A stretch of DNA of 39,185 nucleotides from a virus. A model generated the notes under the pieces. It saw only the letters and a list, made by a program, of their open reading frames with translations, did not search any database and was not told the DNA's origin. This document shows, in pieces, positions 6,615 to 13,436 of this stretch. The translations under genes and the position numbers were made by a program. Within the stretch, counting starts at the first letter, position 1. Each line of letters opens with the position of its first letter. Location: the IMG/VR virus record IMGVR_UViG_3300013093_003530, positions 1-39,185 of that record. One strand, written 5' to 3'.

Positions 6615-6875
6615 TTATAGTTTTTGTATTTCAAGTAATAACTCAGTAATTTCATTTTCATCACACCATCCAATAATATCATCTGTTATAGGTGTATTAT
6701 AACATAATGAATCATCTTTTAATACAGCTAATTCATATAATCCCTCAGGACCACCATAGCTATAATCATGTCTAATAATACTAGCTCCATAACCATTTGG
6801 AAATTGAACTATTGCTTTTATTCCGTTTAGAAAGGAATCAGTAGCGTGAAATTCTAAATCTTTAAATTTTTTCAT
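6615..6875 (-). CDS. Hypothetical protein, 86 aa
   Basis: A small soluble protein. It opens MKKFKDLEFHATDSFLNGIK and has aromatic and glycine-rich segments (YGASIIRHDYSYGGPEGLYE) that suggest a compact beta fold. The family is not recognised. A class 1 promoter lies upstream at 6888-6914 and the transcript appears to end at the terminator 6457-6483. Confidence 0.7.
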   Translation of the reverse strand: MKKFKDLEFHATDSFLNGIKAIVQFPNGYGASIIRHDYSYGGPEGLYELAVLKDDSLCYNTPITDDIIGWCDENEITELLLEIQKL

Positions 6876-6887
6876 TTTTTTTTTATT

Positions 6888-6914
6888 TATTTAAATATAA
6901 TAAAATTATTATGA
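6888..6914 (-). promoter_or_regulatory. Class 1 promoter-like element (variant)
   Basis: Minus strand TTGTCATAATAATTTTA then TTATATTTAAATA; one base differs from consensus (CATAAT instead of CAAAAT). Confidence 0.6.
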
Positions 6915-6955
6915 CAAATCATTCGATTACTTTGAATTTATCGATGTTGGTTTAA

Positions 6956-6981
6956 TAGTAGTAGTTATTCACTACTACTAC
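6956..6981 (-). terminator. AGT-repeat hairpin, weak terminator candidate
   Basis: The minus strand reads TAGTAGTAGT, a short loop, then ACTACTACTA: a 10-bp hairpin built from trinucleotide repeats. It is 16 nt beyond the stop of the gene at 6997-7320. The following bases are TTAAACC, so there is no strong U-tract. Confidence 0.4.
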
Positions 6982-6996
6982 TCATCACCTAAATGA

Positions 6997-7320
6997 TTAT
7001 TTATTTTCTAATTGATATAAAAATGCTCTCTCGTCGTCAGGTAATGTTGATTTATCAACAGTTGCCATTGTATGTAATATTGTTTGACGAATTGCTTCTT
7101 TTTCTGTTGAGTCTTTAGTCTGTTTATACTCTAACTCATACTTATTTAGTTCAAGTGCTTTACCATCTACATATGATTGTGATTGATGATATACTGCTGT
7201 GTGAGCATTTTCAATTCTTACTCCCCAGAACCTAATACCGAATATTTCAAATTCATTAGCAGCAAATGTTAATACTACTAATCCTACTACTATTGCTAGT
7301 CCTACTAATACTTGTTTCAT
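6997..7320 (-). CDS. Membrane-anchored small protein
   Basis: A 107-residue protein. Residues 1-20 (MKQVLVGLAIVVGLVVLTFA) form a strong signal anchor or uncleaved signal peptide, followed by a soluble domain with a Glu/Lys/Thr-rich helical segment at about 60-85. The gene starts 2 nt after the stop of a lipoprotein gene (7323-7829), so the two envelope proteins are cotranscribed and may work together outside the inner membrane. No family recognised. Confidence 0.75.
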   Translation of the reverse strand: MKQVLVGLAIVVGLVVLTFAANEFEIFGIRFWGVRIENAHTAVYHQSQSYVDGKALELNKYELEYKQTKDSTEKEAIRQTILHTMATVDKSTLPDDERAFLYQLENK

Positions 7321-7322
7321 TA

Positions 7323-7829
7323 TTACAATAATTTAAATGGTGATACAATAACTCGTGGTTCAACGTATACTGGGTGTGGTGTGCCTGATGAGTCTACCAT
7401 CATTAACCAAGTACCTTCACTTGAAGCAGGCATATATAGTCCATTTGGTTCTGCTTGAGGTAGTGTGATATTCCCATGTTCAGGAGTTTCATCATACTTA
7501 GCAACTCTCTCAGGATTACTATATTGTGTTGCGTATGGAAATCCATAACCAATACATTTACCAAAGTAAACTAATTTACCTGACATTTCATTATAAAGAT
7601 AAGCATAAGTAATTAGTTTTTCATTATCCCTAGCTTCATAAATTGCTTTTAGTTCTTTTTTCTCTTGAAAATTTACAATACCTGGCATACCAACCTGGCG
7701 TTGCATGTCTTTAAGAGATTGTTCTTGTTCCTTAGAAACTTTTTGGTCTACAGTTTGATTACTTTCTGGAATATTACAACTTGCAAACATTAATGACACT
7801 AATGTCATTCCTAATAATAGTTTTTTCAT
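7323..7829 (-). CDS. Predicted lipoprotein, 168 aa
   Basis: The N-terminus MKKLLLGMTLVSLMFASC is a lipoprotein signal peptide with lipobox FASC, so Cys18 is expected to be lipidated. The mature region starts with a Gln/Lys/Glu-rich segment and continues into a beta-rich domain with YAYLYNEMSGKLVYFGK near residues 76-92 and GTWLMMVDSSGTPHPVYV near 139-156. Phage lipoproteins are often linked to superinfection exclusion or lysis, but nothing here identifies which. It is driven by a class 1 promoter at 7855-7882 and followed 2 nt later by a membrane-anchored partner gene. Confidence 0.82.
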   Translation of the reverse strand: MKKLLLGMTLVSLMFASCNIPESNQTVDQKVSKEQEQSLKDMQRQVGMPGIVNFQEKKELKAIYEARDNEKLITYAYLYNEMSGKLVYFGKCIGYGFPYATQYSNPERVAKYDETPEHGNITLPQAEPNGLYMPASSEGTWLMMVDSSGTPHPVYVEPRVIVSPFKLL

Positions 7830-7854
7830 TTGTTTTTAAATTTGTTTTTTTATT

Positions 7855-7882
7855 TATTTAAATATAATAAAATTATTTTGAC
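7855..7882 (-). promoter_or_regulatory. Class 1 promoter-like element encoding Leu-Ser-Lys-stop
   Basis: Consensus match. TTG TCA AAA TAA is the end of the upstream AT-hook gene (7873-8517) and at the same time the left half of this element; TATATTTAAATA follows. Confidence 0.7.
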
Positions 7883-8517
7883 AATTTTTTAGTTCTTCCT
7901 CGCTTACGTTTTGGTAGTAATGCTTTTTCAGCCGCTAACGCTAATTTAATTGCTTTTAATTCAGGATCCATAGCTGGGCGTCCTCGTTTACCTCCTGTTG
8001 CTACTCTAACTGGTTTTGGATTTAATAATTTAGGTCTTCCTTTACCACGCCCTGATGATATTTTCTTTTTTGATTCTCTCAATTCGCGTTCTTCATCACT
8101 TAATTTAGGTCTACCTTTTTTACCTCCAGAACGTAATGTTTTTTCATCTTTATTTTTATATTTTAATGCTCGTTCTGCTTTAATTTCATCACTTAATTGA
8201 GTACCCTCATCCATTTTACGAATGGTTTTAGTGTGTTTAATTACAACAGGATGTAATATTATTTCATCTAAATTATAATTATAAACACCTCCATCAGGAC
8301 CATATACTTCAAAACCACCATCAGGAAAATGTTTATTTTCACCGGGTTCGAATCTATTTCTTACAAAAAATTGTAATCGTTTTTCATAAAAAAACTTGGC
8401 AGGAATAACACATTGTTGTTTATTATATGCTATTAATTCAGGTTCAACATCGTCATAATAAGCGATATCACCATACTGTTCACCACGTATGATAAGTGGT
8501 TTGTGTTTTAACTCCAT
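7873..8517 (-). CDS. AT-hook repeat protein, 214 aa
   Basis: Residues 1-115 form a beta-rich domain with FEVYGPDGGVYNYNLDEIIL near 68-87. The C-terminal half carries four AT-hook-like cores: GKKGRPK near 133, GKGRPK near 157, GKRGRPAM near 176 and KRKRGRTKK near 204. This suggests minor-groove binding to AT-rich DNA plus a separate N-terminal interaction domain. The last residues, Leu-Ser-Lys-stop, are read from the next gene's promoter element. The upstream leader AAAAAGTTATG and a class 1 promoter at 8526-8553 support the start. A role in DNA packaging or transcription control is inferred. Confidence 0.78.
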   Translation of the reverse strand: MELKHKPLIIRGEQYGDIAYYDDVEPELIAYNKQQCVIPAKFFYEKRLQFFVRNRFEPGENKHFPDGGFEVYGPDGGVYNYNLDEIILHPVVIKHTKTIRKMDEGTQLSDEIKAERALKYKNKDEKTLRSGGKKGRPKLSDEERELRESKKKISSGRGKGRPKLLNPKPVRVATGGKRGRPAMDPELKAIKLALAAEKALLPKRKRGRTKKLSK

Positions 8518-8525
8518 AACTTTTT

Positions 8526-8553
8526 ATTTTAAATATAAAAAAATTATTTTGAC
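8526..8553 (-). promoter_or_regulatory. Class 1 promoter-like element fused to TAG stop
   Basis: Minus strand TTAGTCAAAATAA then TATATTTAAAATA. The TAG stop of the 64-residue gene upstream overlaps it. Confidence 0.68.
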
Positions 8554-8747
8554 TAATTTAAAATACTAAATTTAGTATCTAAAATTAACTCAGATATTAA
8601 TTCTTGTTCGTATTCTGAATTGAACTTAAATTCTTTATCAATAACTTCTATTATATGTTTGCCGTCAGAGATACCACGTAACACTAATAATGTTACTAAT
8701 TCTTGAATTGATAAGTATTTAATTTGAAATTCTGTATTTGATACCAT
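8553..8747 (-). CDS. Hypothetical protein, 64 aa
   Basis: A small acidic, helical protein (begins MVSNTEFQIKYLSIQELVTL) with Leu/Ile-rich amphipathic helices. No family recognised. It has a class 1 promoter at 8755-8785 and its TAG stop is fused to the next promoter. It resembles in size and layout the other single-gene transcripts of this region. Confidence 0.65.
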   Translation of the reverse strand: MVSNTEFQIKYLSIQELVTLLVLRGISDGKHIIEVIDKEFKFNSEYEQELISELILDTKFSILN

Positions 8748-8754
8748 ATTTTTT

Positions 8755-8785
8755 ATTTAATTAAATATAAAAAAATTATTTTGAC
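8755..8785 (-). promoter_or_regulatory. Class 1 promoter-like element
   Basis: Minus strand TTGTCAAAATAA then TATATTTAATTAAATAA, upstream of the ATG at 8747. Confidence 0.68.
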
Positions 8786-8828
8786 AACCCAAAAATATTA
8801 AACCAACATGGCTTAACATAAATATAAA

Positions 8829-8933
8829 TTAATCAAATAATGTTTTATTATTTTTAATTAAAACATATATAATACAAACAAAAGGAATTGTCACTCCTAT
8901 AATACCTAATAATGTAGTTATATTAATATTCAT
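8829..8933 (-). CDS. 34-residue membrane microprotein
   Basis: The ORF begins MNINITTLLGIIGVTIPFVC and ends KNNKTLFD: one strongly hydrophobic helix with a short basic C-terminal segment. Its ATG lies inside the last codons of the acidic gene 8923-9129 (11-nt overlap), so it is probably translationally coupled to it. No family recognised. Confidence 0.5.
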   Translation of the reverse strand: MNINITTLLGIIGVTIPFVCIIYVLIKNNKTLFD

Positions 8934-9129
8934 CATCATCCTCCCAAATATCATCAAAATCATCTGAATCTGTTATGAAACCATCTATAGACATTAATTC
9001 GTCTATATAGTCTTCTAAGCCATAAGCTAACTCAGCTAAATTAAAATTAGATGTTGTACCCTCATTTTCTTTAGCTATTTCCAATGCTGATTGTAAGTGA
9101 GAAAGTAATTTATCGTAATCTGTTTTCAT
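8923..9129 (-). CDS. Small acidic protein, 68 aa
   Basis: A helical N-terminal half (KLLSHLQSALEIAKENEGT) is followed by an extremely acidic tail, with Asp/Glu dominating the last 18 residues (ending EDDDEY). Small acidic phage proteins often mimic DNA or bind basic host proteins; that is only a possibility here. It follows the microprotein 9134-9262 closely and overlaps a membrane microprotein gene downstream, so three tiny genes form one transcript. Confidence 0.65.
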   Translation of the reverse strand: MKTDYDKLLSHLQSALEIAKENEGTTSNFNLAELAYGLEDYIDELMSIDGFITDSDDFDDIWEDDDEY

Positions 9130-9133
9130 TTGT

Positions 9134-9262
9134 TTATTTATTGTTATTATATAACCATTTTAAATATTGAAATATTTTTATCATTATAAAAATGAATCCA
9201 AACACACCAATAGATAATCCTATTAATAATATTGCTTCTAATATTTTAATTATTAAATTCAT
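9134..9262 (-). CDS. 42-residue membrane microprotein
   Basis: The ORF begins MNLIIKILEAILLIGLSIGV and ends LKWLYNNNK: one long hydrophobic helix flanked by lysines. A class 1 promoter at 9270-9297 directly precedes its ATG (leader ATTAATTATG). It is followed 4 nt later by the acidic gene 8923-9129. No family recognised. Confidence 0.55.
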   Translation of the reverse strand: MNLIIKILEAILLIGLSIGVFGFIFIMIKIFQYLKWLYNNNK

Positions 9263-9269
9263 AATTAAT

Positions 9270-9297
9270 ATTTTAAATATAAAAAAATTATTTTGAC
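9270..9297 (-). promoter_or_regulatory. Class 1 promoter-like element fused to TAG stop
   Basis: Minus strand TAGTCAAAATAA then TATATTTAAAATA; the TAG is the stop codon of the nuclease gene 9297-9926. Confidence 0.66.
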
Positions 9298-9926
9298 TAT
9301 TTTATATCCTCTAAAGATAATCCTGATTTTTTTCTTATATCATCTATTGTAGTGATATATTGTATATAATGTTTATCACTTACCTCTTCTGAATTAGGCA
9401 TTATAAAACCTAATATAATTTCTTCACCGTATTTAATTACTTTCCAGCAATATTCAGGTATAGTTATTAAATCATCTATTTTACCTTTATCACCAAAAGC
9501 ACCACACCATATCTCTACTTTCTTACTCTCTTTAGCTAAATTCCTTGTAATTTCTTCTAATTTTTTCCAAGTTATTCTATTTAAGTTTGGGTGTTGTGGT
9601 GTCATATTAGTATAATAAAATGACTCATCTTCAGCTTGTTCTGAGAATTCATTATCTTTAGCTGGGCAATTATGTCCTCTATCGTATTCATCACTAGTCC
9701 ATACTTGCTGTATATCTTCATTTAAAGTTGGATCAGCTTTAAAACTAGTACCTCTAGTTACTGATGTAGAACCTTCAATTAATTCTTGATTCGCCTCTAC
9801 CCAATTAACTAATATAGGATAATGTAAATCTATGTCGTAAATAAGATTATAATTACTATGTTTAATTTTTATTTGACGTGATTCATATTTGGACGTATGT
9901 GGTATTTGGGATGAATTTTTTCTCAT
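9297..9926 (-). CDS. DNA/RNA non-specific endonuclease (NUC1-like)
   Basis: A beta-beta-alpha-metal nuclease of the DNA/RNA non-specific endonuclease family. The diagnostic DRGH motif is at residues 82-85, followed by FYYTNMTPQHPNLNR at about 103-117, which holds the metal-binding asparagine, and WKKLE at about 120-124. I start at the ATG at 9924-9926. An upstream in-frame ATG at 9974 would add 16 odd residues (MKIVIIIIGNNYYYY) and lengthen the overlap with the endolysin gene from 44 to 92 nt. No clear signal peptide is seen. A role in host DNA breakdown or in scavenging during lysis is plausible. The family identification is strong, the start is not. Confidence 0.88.
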   Translation of the reverse strand: MRKNSSQIPHTSKYESRQIKIKHSNYNLIYDIDLHYPILVNWVEANQELIEGSTSVTRGTSFKADPTLNEDIQQVWTSDEYDRGHNCPAKDNEFSEQAEDESFYYTNMTPQHPNLNRITWKKLEEITRNLAKESKKVEIWCGAFGDKGKIDDLITIPEYCWKVIKYGEEIILGFIMPNSEEVSDKHYIQYITTIDDIRKKSGLSLEDIK

Positions 9927-10347
9927 TGTGTAATAATAATAATTGTTTCCAATTATAATTATAACGATTTTCAAAATGAGGGTTATCTTTTAAATTAGGA
10001 AAATCACCTCCCCACGTCATTCCATGTTTTTTCATTATTTCAACTACTTTCATCCAATTAGGACCTACAGTATTATCATCCTTACCATCAGTAATCATAG
10101 CAAAATCAAATGCAAGTCCATAATTATGGTATGATTCTCCAGCAGGAGCATTTGTTACTATAGGTCCTGGTGCTGTACGTCCTTGAGCATATAATGCATT
10201 TGATTCATCAAATGTTCTTAATCCTTGAATTACTACTATTTTAGTATTAGACGGCATTGCCGCTTGAGCCTCAGTCCAAGCATCGATTGCTGATTGTCTG
10301 AATTTAGGATGTAATGTGTTTAAATTATTTAGTGATCTCTGATCCAT
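9883..10347 (-). CDS. M15 family peptidase (endolysin)
   Basis: An L-alanyl-D-glutamate / D-Ala-D-Ala type peptidase that cuts peptidoglycan cross-bridges or stems. The 154-residue single-domain length fits phage M15 endolysins. The zinc-site motifs are present: SYHNYGLAFD at residues 72-81 (H74 and D81), GGDFPNLKDNPHFE at 113-126 (catalytic D115 and H124), and the conserved Q41-G-L-R-T patch before them. It lacks a signal peptide, so release would need a holin or membrane damage; several one-helix microproteins are encoded nearby. It overlaps the nuclease gene downstream and the small gene 10325-10546 upstream. Confidence 0.92.
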   Translation of the reverse strand: MDQRSLNNLNTLHPKFRQSAIDAWTEAQAAMPSNTKIVVIQGLRTFDESNALYAQGRTAPGPIVTNAPAGESYHNYGLAFDFAMITDGKDDNTVGPNWMKVVEIMKKHGMTWGGDFPNLKDNPHFENRYNYNWKQLLLLHNEKKFIPNTTYVQI

Positions 10348-10546
10348 CTGTATAAAAATTTATAATTTCTTTGTAATATTCCTCTTTTAAATTACGAACT
10401 GCTAGTTTTGCTCTGGCAATACCTATTTTAAAAAGAGTATTATCATTATCATTATTTAGTAATGGAGTTGAATCAATAGTTTTGATTATTTCATCAAAAA
10501 TTTCAAAACCAAAATACTTATCATTTAATTTTTCGTACTTATCCAT
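10325..10546 (-). CDS. Hypothetical protein, 73 aa
   Basis: A helical small protein (begins MDKYEKLNDKYFGFEIFDEI) without a recognised family. I chose the ATG at 10544-10546 because it follows the upstream stop by one base (TAA-T-ATG), a usual spacing here. An upstream ATG at 10564 would add six residues and overlap the previous gene. The 3' end overlaps the endolysin start by 23 nt, so it may be coupled to that gene. A holin role is unlikely since no hydrophobic helix is visible. Confidence 0.62.
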   Translation of the reverse strand: MDKYEKLNDKYFGFEIFDEIIKTIDSTPLLNNDNDNTLFKIGIARAKLAVRNLKEEYYKEIINFYTDGSEITK

Positions 10547-10547
10547 A

Positions 10548-10811
10548 TTAGAATTTTTTAGCAATATTAATTATTGTTTGTTCGTCTTCTTTACTTAATC
10601 TATTCCATTTATGATGGAGTTTATTTAAAGCTTCTTCAAATTCTATTTCAAAAATTCCGGGTAAATAAATTTCATCATAAAATAAAAAATTATCTTTTTT
10701 TAACAATCCAATTAGTTCTTCTTTTTCACTATGATCTAATTCATCATAAAATTCATCTACAGTGATATAAACATCTACGTCTACATATACATCTTGTTTA
10801 AAATATGGCAT
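10548..10811 (-). CDS. Hypothetical protein, 87 aa
   Basis: Opens with alternating Val/Asp residues (KQDVYVDVDVYITVDEFYDE), a pattern predicting a beta strand, and continues as an acidic helical domain ending IINIAKKF. Similar short beta-alpha proteins are common in large T4-like phages, but I cannot name a family. Its start is preceded only by a TATATTTAAA box (about 10820-10830) without the GTCAAAAT part. It is followed one base later by the next start. Confidence 0.62.
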   Translation of the reverse strand: MPYFKQDVYVDVDVYITVDEFYDELDHSEKEELIGLLKKDNFLFYDEIYLPGIFEIEFEEALNKLHHKWNRLSKEDEQTIINIAKKF

Positions 10812-10821
10812 AATTTTTGTT

Positions 10822-11019
10822 TTAAATATAATCTAATAATAATTCTTCGCCTTTACAAAGAAATTCTAACATTTTAAATTGTTCATTATGATCTAATGGT
10901 TTTGCATCATCGTATGATGAAGACCATTTTAATTGACCTCCATTATATAATCCAGCATAATATTCAAGATTAGAATTCATAACTACAAACCAATTTCTTT
11001 TTTGGTATTTTATTTTCAT
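10822..11019 (-). CDS. Hypothetical protein, 65 aa
   Basis: A small protein with aromatic and beta-like segments (begins MKIKYQKRNWFVVMNSNLEY). I chose the start at 11017-11019 because it is preceded by AAAAGTTATG and by the class 1 promoter at 11023-11049. The longer frame from 11061 would place the promoter inside coding sequence. No family recognised. Confidence 0.62.
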   Translation of the reverse strand: MKIKYQKRNWFVVMNSNLEYYAGLYNGGQLKWSSSYDDAKPLDHNEQFKMLEFLCKGEELLLDYI

Positions 11020-11022
11020 AAC

Positions 11023-11049
11023 TTTTAAATATAATAAAATTATTTTGAC
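11023..11049 (-). promoter_or_regulatory. Class 1 promoter-like element fused to TAG stop
   Basis: Minus strand TTAGTCAAAATAATTTTA then TTATATTTAAAAG. The TAG stop of the 179-residue gene upstream is part of it. It decides the start of the gene at 10822-11019. Confidence 0.7.
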
Positions 11050-11588
11050 TAATCCCACCAAGTGTATAACCAGGTTTCTAAATATCTGTATAATAACTTA
11101 TGAGCTCGTTTTTGATTTTCTTCTACTATCATGTAAGCAATGTCATGTTTATTTAGATCAGGATATTTTTTTACTATATTTTTATATATTCGAGGATATT
11201 TTTTAAAATAGTCTTCTAAATTATCTGATAGTTGTTTTATTTCCATCTTGAGATATTTTTCTCCTTCTACTGGAATAAAATCAAATTTAGACTCTTCATA
11301 ATCGTATTTTTCTAAAGCATAATACTCATCAGATACTTTAGTCATTAAGTTATATGCTAGAAGCATTCGTTCAGCATCTCTGCTAGCATTTAAATGATTA
11401 CCTCTTTTTCCTATAAACTCACCTTGAATTTTTATTTTGAATCTTAAGATATCATAAATGTATCTATGATCCCAATTTCTATCTTTCCAAATAATAGGGA
11501 ACCATTTAATAAGGTTTTTTATTCCTTGGTAAATATCTGTGTGGATATATCTTCCTTCAAATTTCCACCATAACAATAATCTTTTCAT
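11049..11588 (-). CDS. Hypothetical protein, 179 aa
   Basis: A basic, Trp- and Tyr-rich soluble protein (begins MKRLLLWWKFEGRYIHTDIY) with a mainly helical composition. It has RDAERMLLAYNLMTKVSDEY near residues 69-88 and a Trp/Tyr-rich C-terminus (LETWLYTWWD). Some large T4-like phages encode similar proteins of unknown function, but I cannot assign a family. It lies 5 nt after the gene at 11594-11872, and its TAG stop is fused to a class 1 promoter. Confidence 0.7.
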   Translation of the reverse strand: MKRLLLWWKFEGRYIHTDIYQGIKNLIKWFPIIWKDRNWDHRYIYDILRFKIKIQGEFIGKRGNHLNASRDAERMLLAYNLMTKVSDEYYALEKYDYEESKFDFIPVEGEKYLKMEIKQLSDNLEDYFKKYPRIYKNIVKKYPDLNKHDIAYMIVEENQKRAHKLLYRYLETWLYTWWD

Positions 11589-11593
11589 AATTT

Positions 11594-11872
11594 TTAAATA
11601 TAAAAAAAAGATTTATACTCTCCTAATAAGTTTCTACTTTTACTTACTTCTTCAATGAATTCTTCAGCTTTTTCATAACTATCAAATTTCATATAACCAC
11701 TACCAGCATAACTTTCAGAAGTAAAATATTTCCATCCTAATGTTATACCTAAAAAAGTAATTCTTTTTTGAACATATATAGAAGAAACAGTACATACTTT
11801 TTTATTTACAGAACTTATAAAGGTATTTACTACTTCAACTACTCTATAATTTGGATATTTATACTTTTTCAT
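11594..11872 (-). CDS. Hypothetical protein, 92 aa
   Basis: A small beta-rich protein (begins MKKYKYPNYRVVEVVNTFIS) with GWKYFTSESYAGSGYMKFDS near residues 46-65 and a C-terminal helix, FEEAxE-like in form. No family recognised. Its start overlaps the end of the gene at 11859-12122 by 14 nt, and the next gene starts within about 5 nt, so three genes (12122 to 11049) form one transcript. No class 1 element directly precedes it. Confidence 0.65.
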   Translation of the reverse strand: MKKYKYPNYRVVEVVNTFISSVNKKVCTVSSIYVQKRITFLGITLGWKYFTSESYAGSGYMKFDSYEKAEEFIEEVSKSRNLLGEYKSFFYI

Positions 11873-12122
11873 TTTTACTTACTTTTGATTTAACTTCTTT
11901 TAGTATGTCTATTAATTCATCTATATCATCAAAGGCCCAACGTTCCGTCTTAATATAAAAATAATAATTCTTTTCATCAGTTTTTTCATCATATAATCCA
12001 AATAATACAGGTTCTACTATGATTGATAATTGTTGTACTGAATCTGATTCGTTATCATTACAATCAGGTTCTTGAACATACTCAAATATTGCTCTATTTA
12101 ATAGTGTTGCTATATCTGCCAT
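11859..12122 (-). CDS. Hypothetical protein, 87 aa
   Basis: An acidic small protein (begins MADIATLLNRAIFEYVQEPD) with an Asp/Asn/Glu-rich loop near residue 20 and an acidic C-terminal helix (DDIDELIDILKEVKSK). No family recognised. It is the first gene of a three-gene overlapping group and lies just after the small membrane ORF 12172-12267. Confidence 0.65.
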   Translation of the reverse strand: MADIATLLNRAIFEYVQEPDCNDNESDSVQQLSIIVEPVLFGLYDEKTDEKNYYFYIKTERWAFDDIDELIDILKEVKSKVSKNEKV

Positions 12123-12171
12123 ATATTTATTTTTATCTAATTTCGTATCCTAATAAAATACCTACTAAATA

Positions 12172-12267
12172 TCCTATTGTATAAATTACTAATCCAGGCC
12201 AATCGGTCCAGAAAAATATTCCTGTCCCAATTATAAAATAAGATAATCCTAATAGATATTTTTTCAT
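12172..12267 (-). CDS. 31-residue membrane microprotein, possibly frameshifted
   Basis: The ORF begins MKKYLLGLSYFIIGTGIFFW and ends DWPGLVIYIQ, with standard leader AAAAAGTTATG and a class 1 promoter. A TAG at 12172-12174 stops it. The -1 frame continues with TIGYLVGILLGYEIR to a TAA at 12131-12133, which would complete a second hydrophobic helix. The junction is a TA repeat (TATATA on either strand near 12179-12184). Either a 2-nt repeat expansion broke a 44-residue membrane protein, or a -1 frameshift restores it. Confidence 0.5.
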
Positions 12268-12275
12268 AACTTTTT

Positions 12276-12306
12276 ATTTAATTAAATATAAAAAATTTAT
12301 TTTGAC
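12276..12306 (-). promoter_or_regulatory. Class 1 promoter-like element
   Basis: Minus strand TTGTCAAAATAAATTTT then TATATTTAATTAAATAAAAAG, 8 nt before the ATG at 12267. Confidence 0.68.
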
Positions 12307-12309
12307 AAA

Positions 12310-13029
12310 TTACAATATTTCTACTTCTTTATTTTTAAAATCTACTTCCAACTCAATTGGTTTATTAGTAGGATTATATGATTCAGTACATGTACTAGCA
12401 TTAACGTAATAAGTATCATTTTTATATTCAGTACCATATCCTTGATGAATATGACCAAAACAATGAATAAGAGGTTTTACTCGCAGTATATGATAATCTA
12501 AATCAGCACATCCCACAAACTCATTAGTATAATGAACATAGTCTAAAGTATATTTAGGAGGTCCATGAGTAATAACAATATCAGTATTAATCGGTATCTC
12601 ATTCCAGTATTTAGCTATATTATCTCCTCTATGCTCGTTAAATGCCCACGCATCGCCATGAAACCAAGGAGTAATAGGTGATCCCCAAATATTAATTCCC
12701 TGTATACTTATACTAGTATTTTGTAAATAATATACTCCGTAATCGTATAACTTGAGTTCATTTAAAATATTACTAAGCCATAACGGTTTTTGATAAGACT
12801 CTCCAAATTTAGGATCAAAAGATCTGTCATGATTACCTGCTACAAATACTACTCCGTGAGTATACTTTGGTCTAACTATGTTTACTAACCAATCAACAAA
12901 ATTTTCTACTTGATTTCTTTCTCCTATATTACTAATATCTCCAGAATGGATAAGTAAATCTCCTACATTTAGAGGGTGAGTCATTTTTTCATGTAATCCG
13001 TGAGTGTCTGATATAAAATCAATTTTCAT
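12310..13029 (-). CDS. Calcineurin-like metallophosphoesterase
   Basis: A 239-residue metallophosphoesterase. All five metal-binding blocks are visible: DTH at residues 8-10, GD at 30-31, GNHD at 65-68, THG at 154-156 and GHIH at 192-195. The family hydrolyses phosphomono- or diesters with two metal ions; substrates range from nucleotides and RNA ends to phosphoproteins, and this sequence does not reveal which. It has a class 1 promoter at 13031-13057 very close to its ATG, and is probably a single-gene transcript made in the same phase as the accessory genes. No signal peptide, so it acts in the cytoplasm. Confidence 0.9.
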   Translation of the reverse strand: MKIDFISDTHGLHEKMTHPLNVGDLLIHSGDISNIGERNQVENFVDWLVNIVRPKYTHGVVFVAGNHDRSFDPKFGESYQKPLWLSNILNELKLYDYGVYYLQNTSISIQGINIWGSPITPWFHGDAWAFNEHRGDNIAKYWNEIPINTDIVITHGPPKYTLDYVHYTNEFVGCADLDYHILRVKPLIHCFGHIHQGYGTEYKNDTYYVNASTCTESYNPTNKPIELEVDFKNKEVEIL

Positions 13030-13030
13030 A

Positions 13031-13057
13031 CTTTAAATATATGAAAAATATTTTGAC
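13031..13057 (-). promoter_or_regulatory. Class 1 promoter-like element fused to TAG stop
   Basis: Minus strand TAGTCAAAATATTTTTCA then TATATTTAAAG. The TAG is the stop of the 76-residue gene upstream. The second half is slightly divergent. Confidence 0.6.
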
Positions 13058-13287
13058 TACCAAAATTTCCACCAAGATTTTTTAATCTTAGGTTTTTCTA
13101 ATATTAAAGCGTGGTTGAATAACTTATTTATTTTATTATATATTATACTGCGTTGTTTTTTATTAAATTTATTAATATTAACTTGTATAATAATAGGTAC
13201 TTCTATAACTTCTTCGTTTTCTTGTATTTGTATGTTAGTGTAGACCATCAAATAATCTTTATCCTTAAATTTAGTTTGATAGATCAT
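13057..13287 (-). CDS. Hypothetical protein, 76 aa
   Basis: A small protein with a beta-rich N-terminal half (MIYQTKFKDKDYLMVYTNIQ, then EVIEVPIIIQVNINKF) and a basic, Trp-rich C-terminus (KPKIKKSWWKFW) that could be membrane- or nucleic-acid-associated. No family recognised. The upstream sequence contains ATATTTATT shortly before the ATG, a partial match to the class 2 element but without AAACAA. Confidence 0.65.
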   Translation of the reverse strand: MIYQTKFKDKDYLMVYTNIQIQENEEVIEVPIIIQVNINKFNKKQRSIIYNKINKLFNHALILEKPKIKKSWWKFW

Positions 13288-13326
13288 AACAATAAATATT
13301 ATTATGATTTTTCTCTTATAAATTTT

Positions 13327-13428
13327 TTAAACTTGTTGGGTGATTTTTCTTGTTCTAGTTTTTTTATCTAATATTTTTTGAATATCAGCACACACTTCAT
13401 ATGCTTCTATTTTAATAAGATCATCCAT
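13327..13428 (-). CDS. 33-residue small protein
   Basis: The ORF begins MDDLIKIEAYEVCADIQKIL and ends RKITQQV: an amphipathic helix with a basic C-terminus. The ATG is 9 nt after the stop of the gene at 13437-13646, consistent with cotranscription. No family is recognised, and support comes mainly from position and a protein-like composition. Confidence 0.42.
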   Translation of the reverse strand: MDDLIKIEAYEVCADIQKILDKKTRTRKITQQV

Positions 13429-13436
13429 ACAATTCT

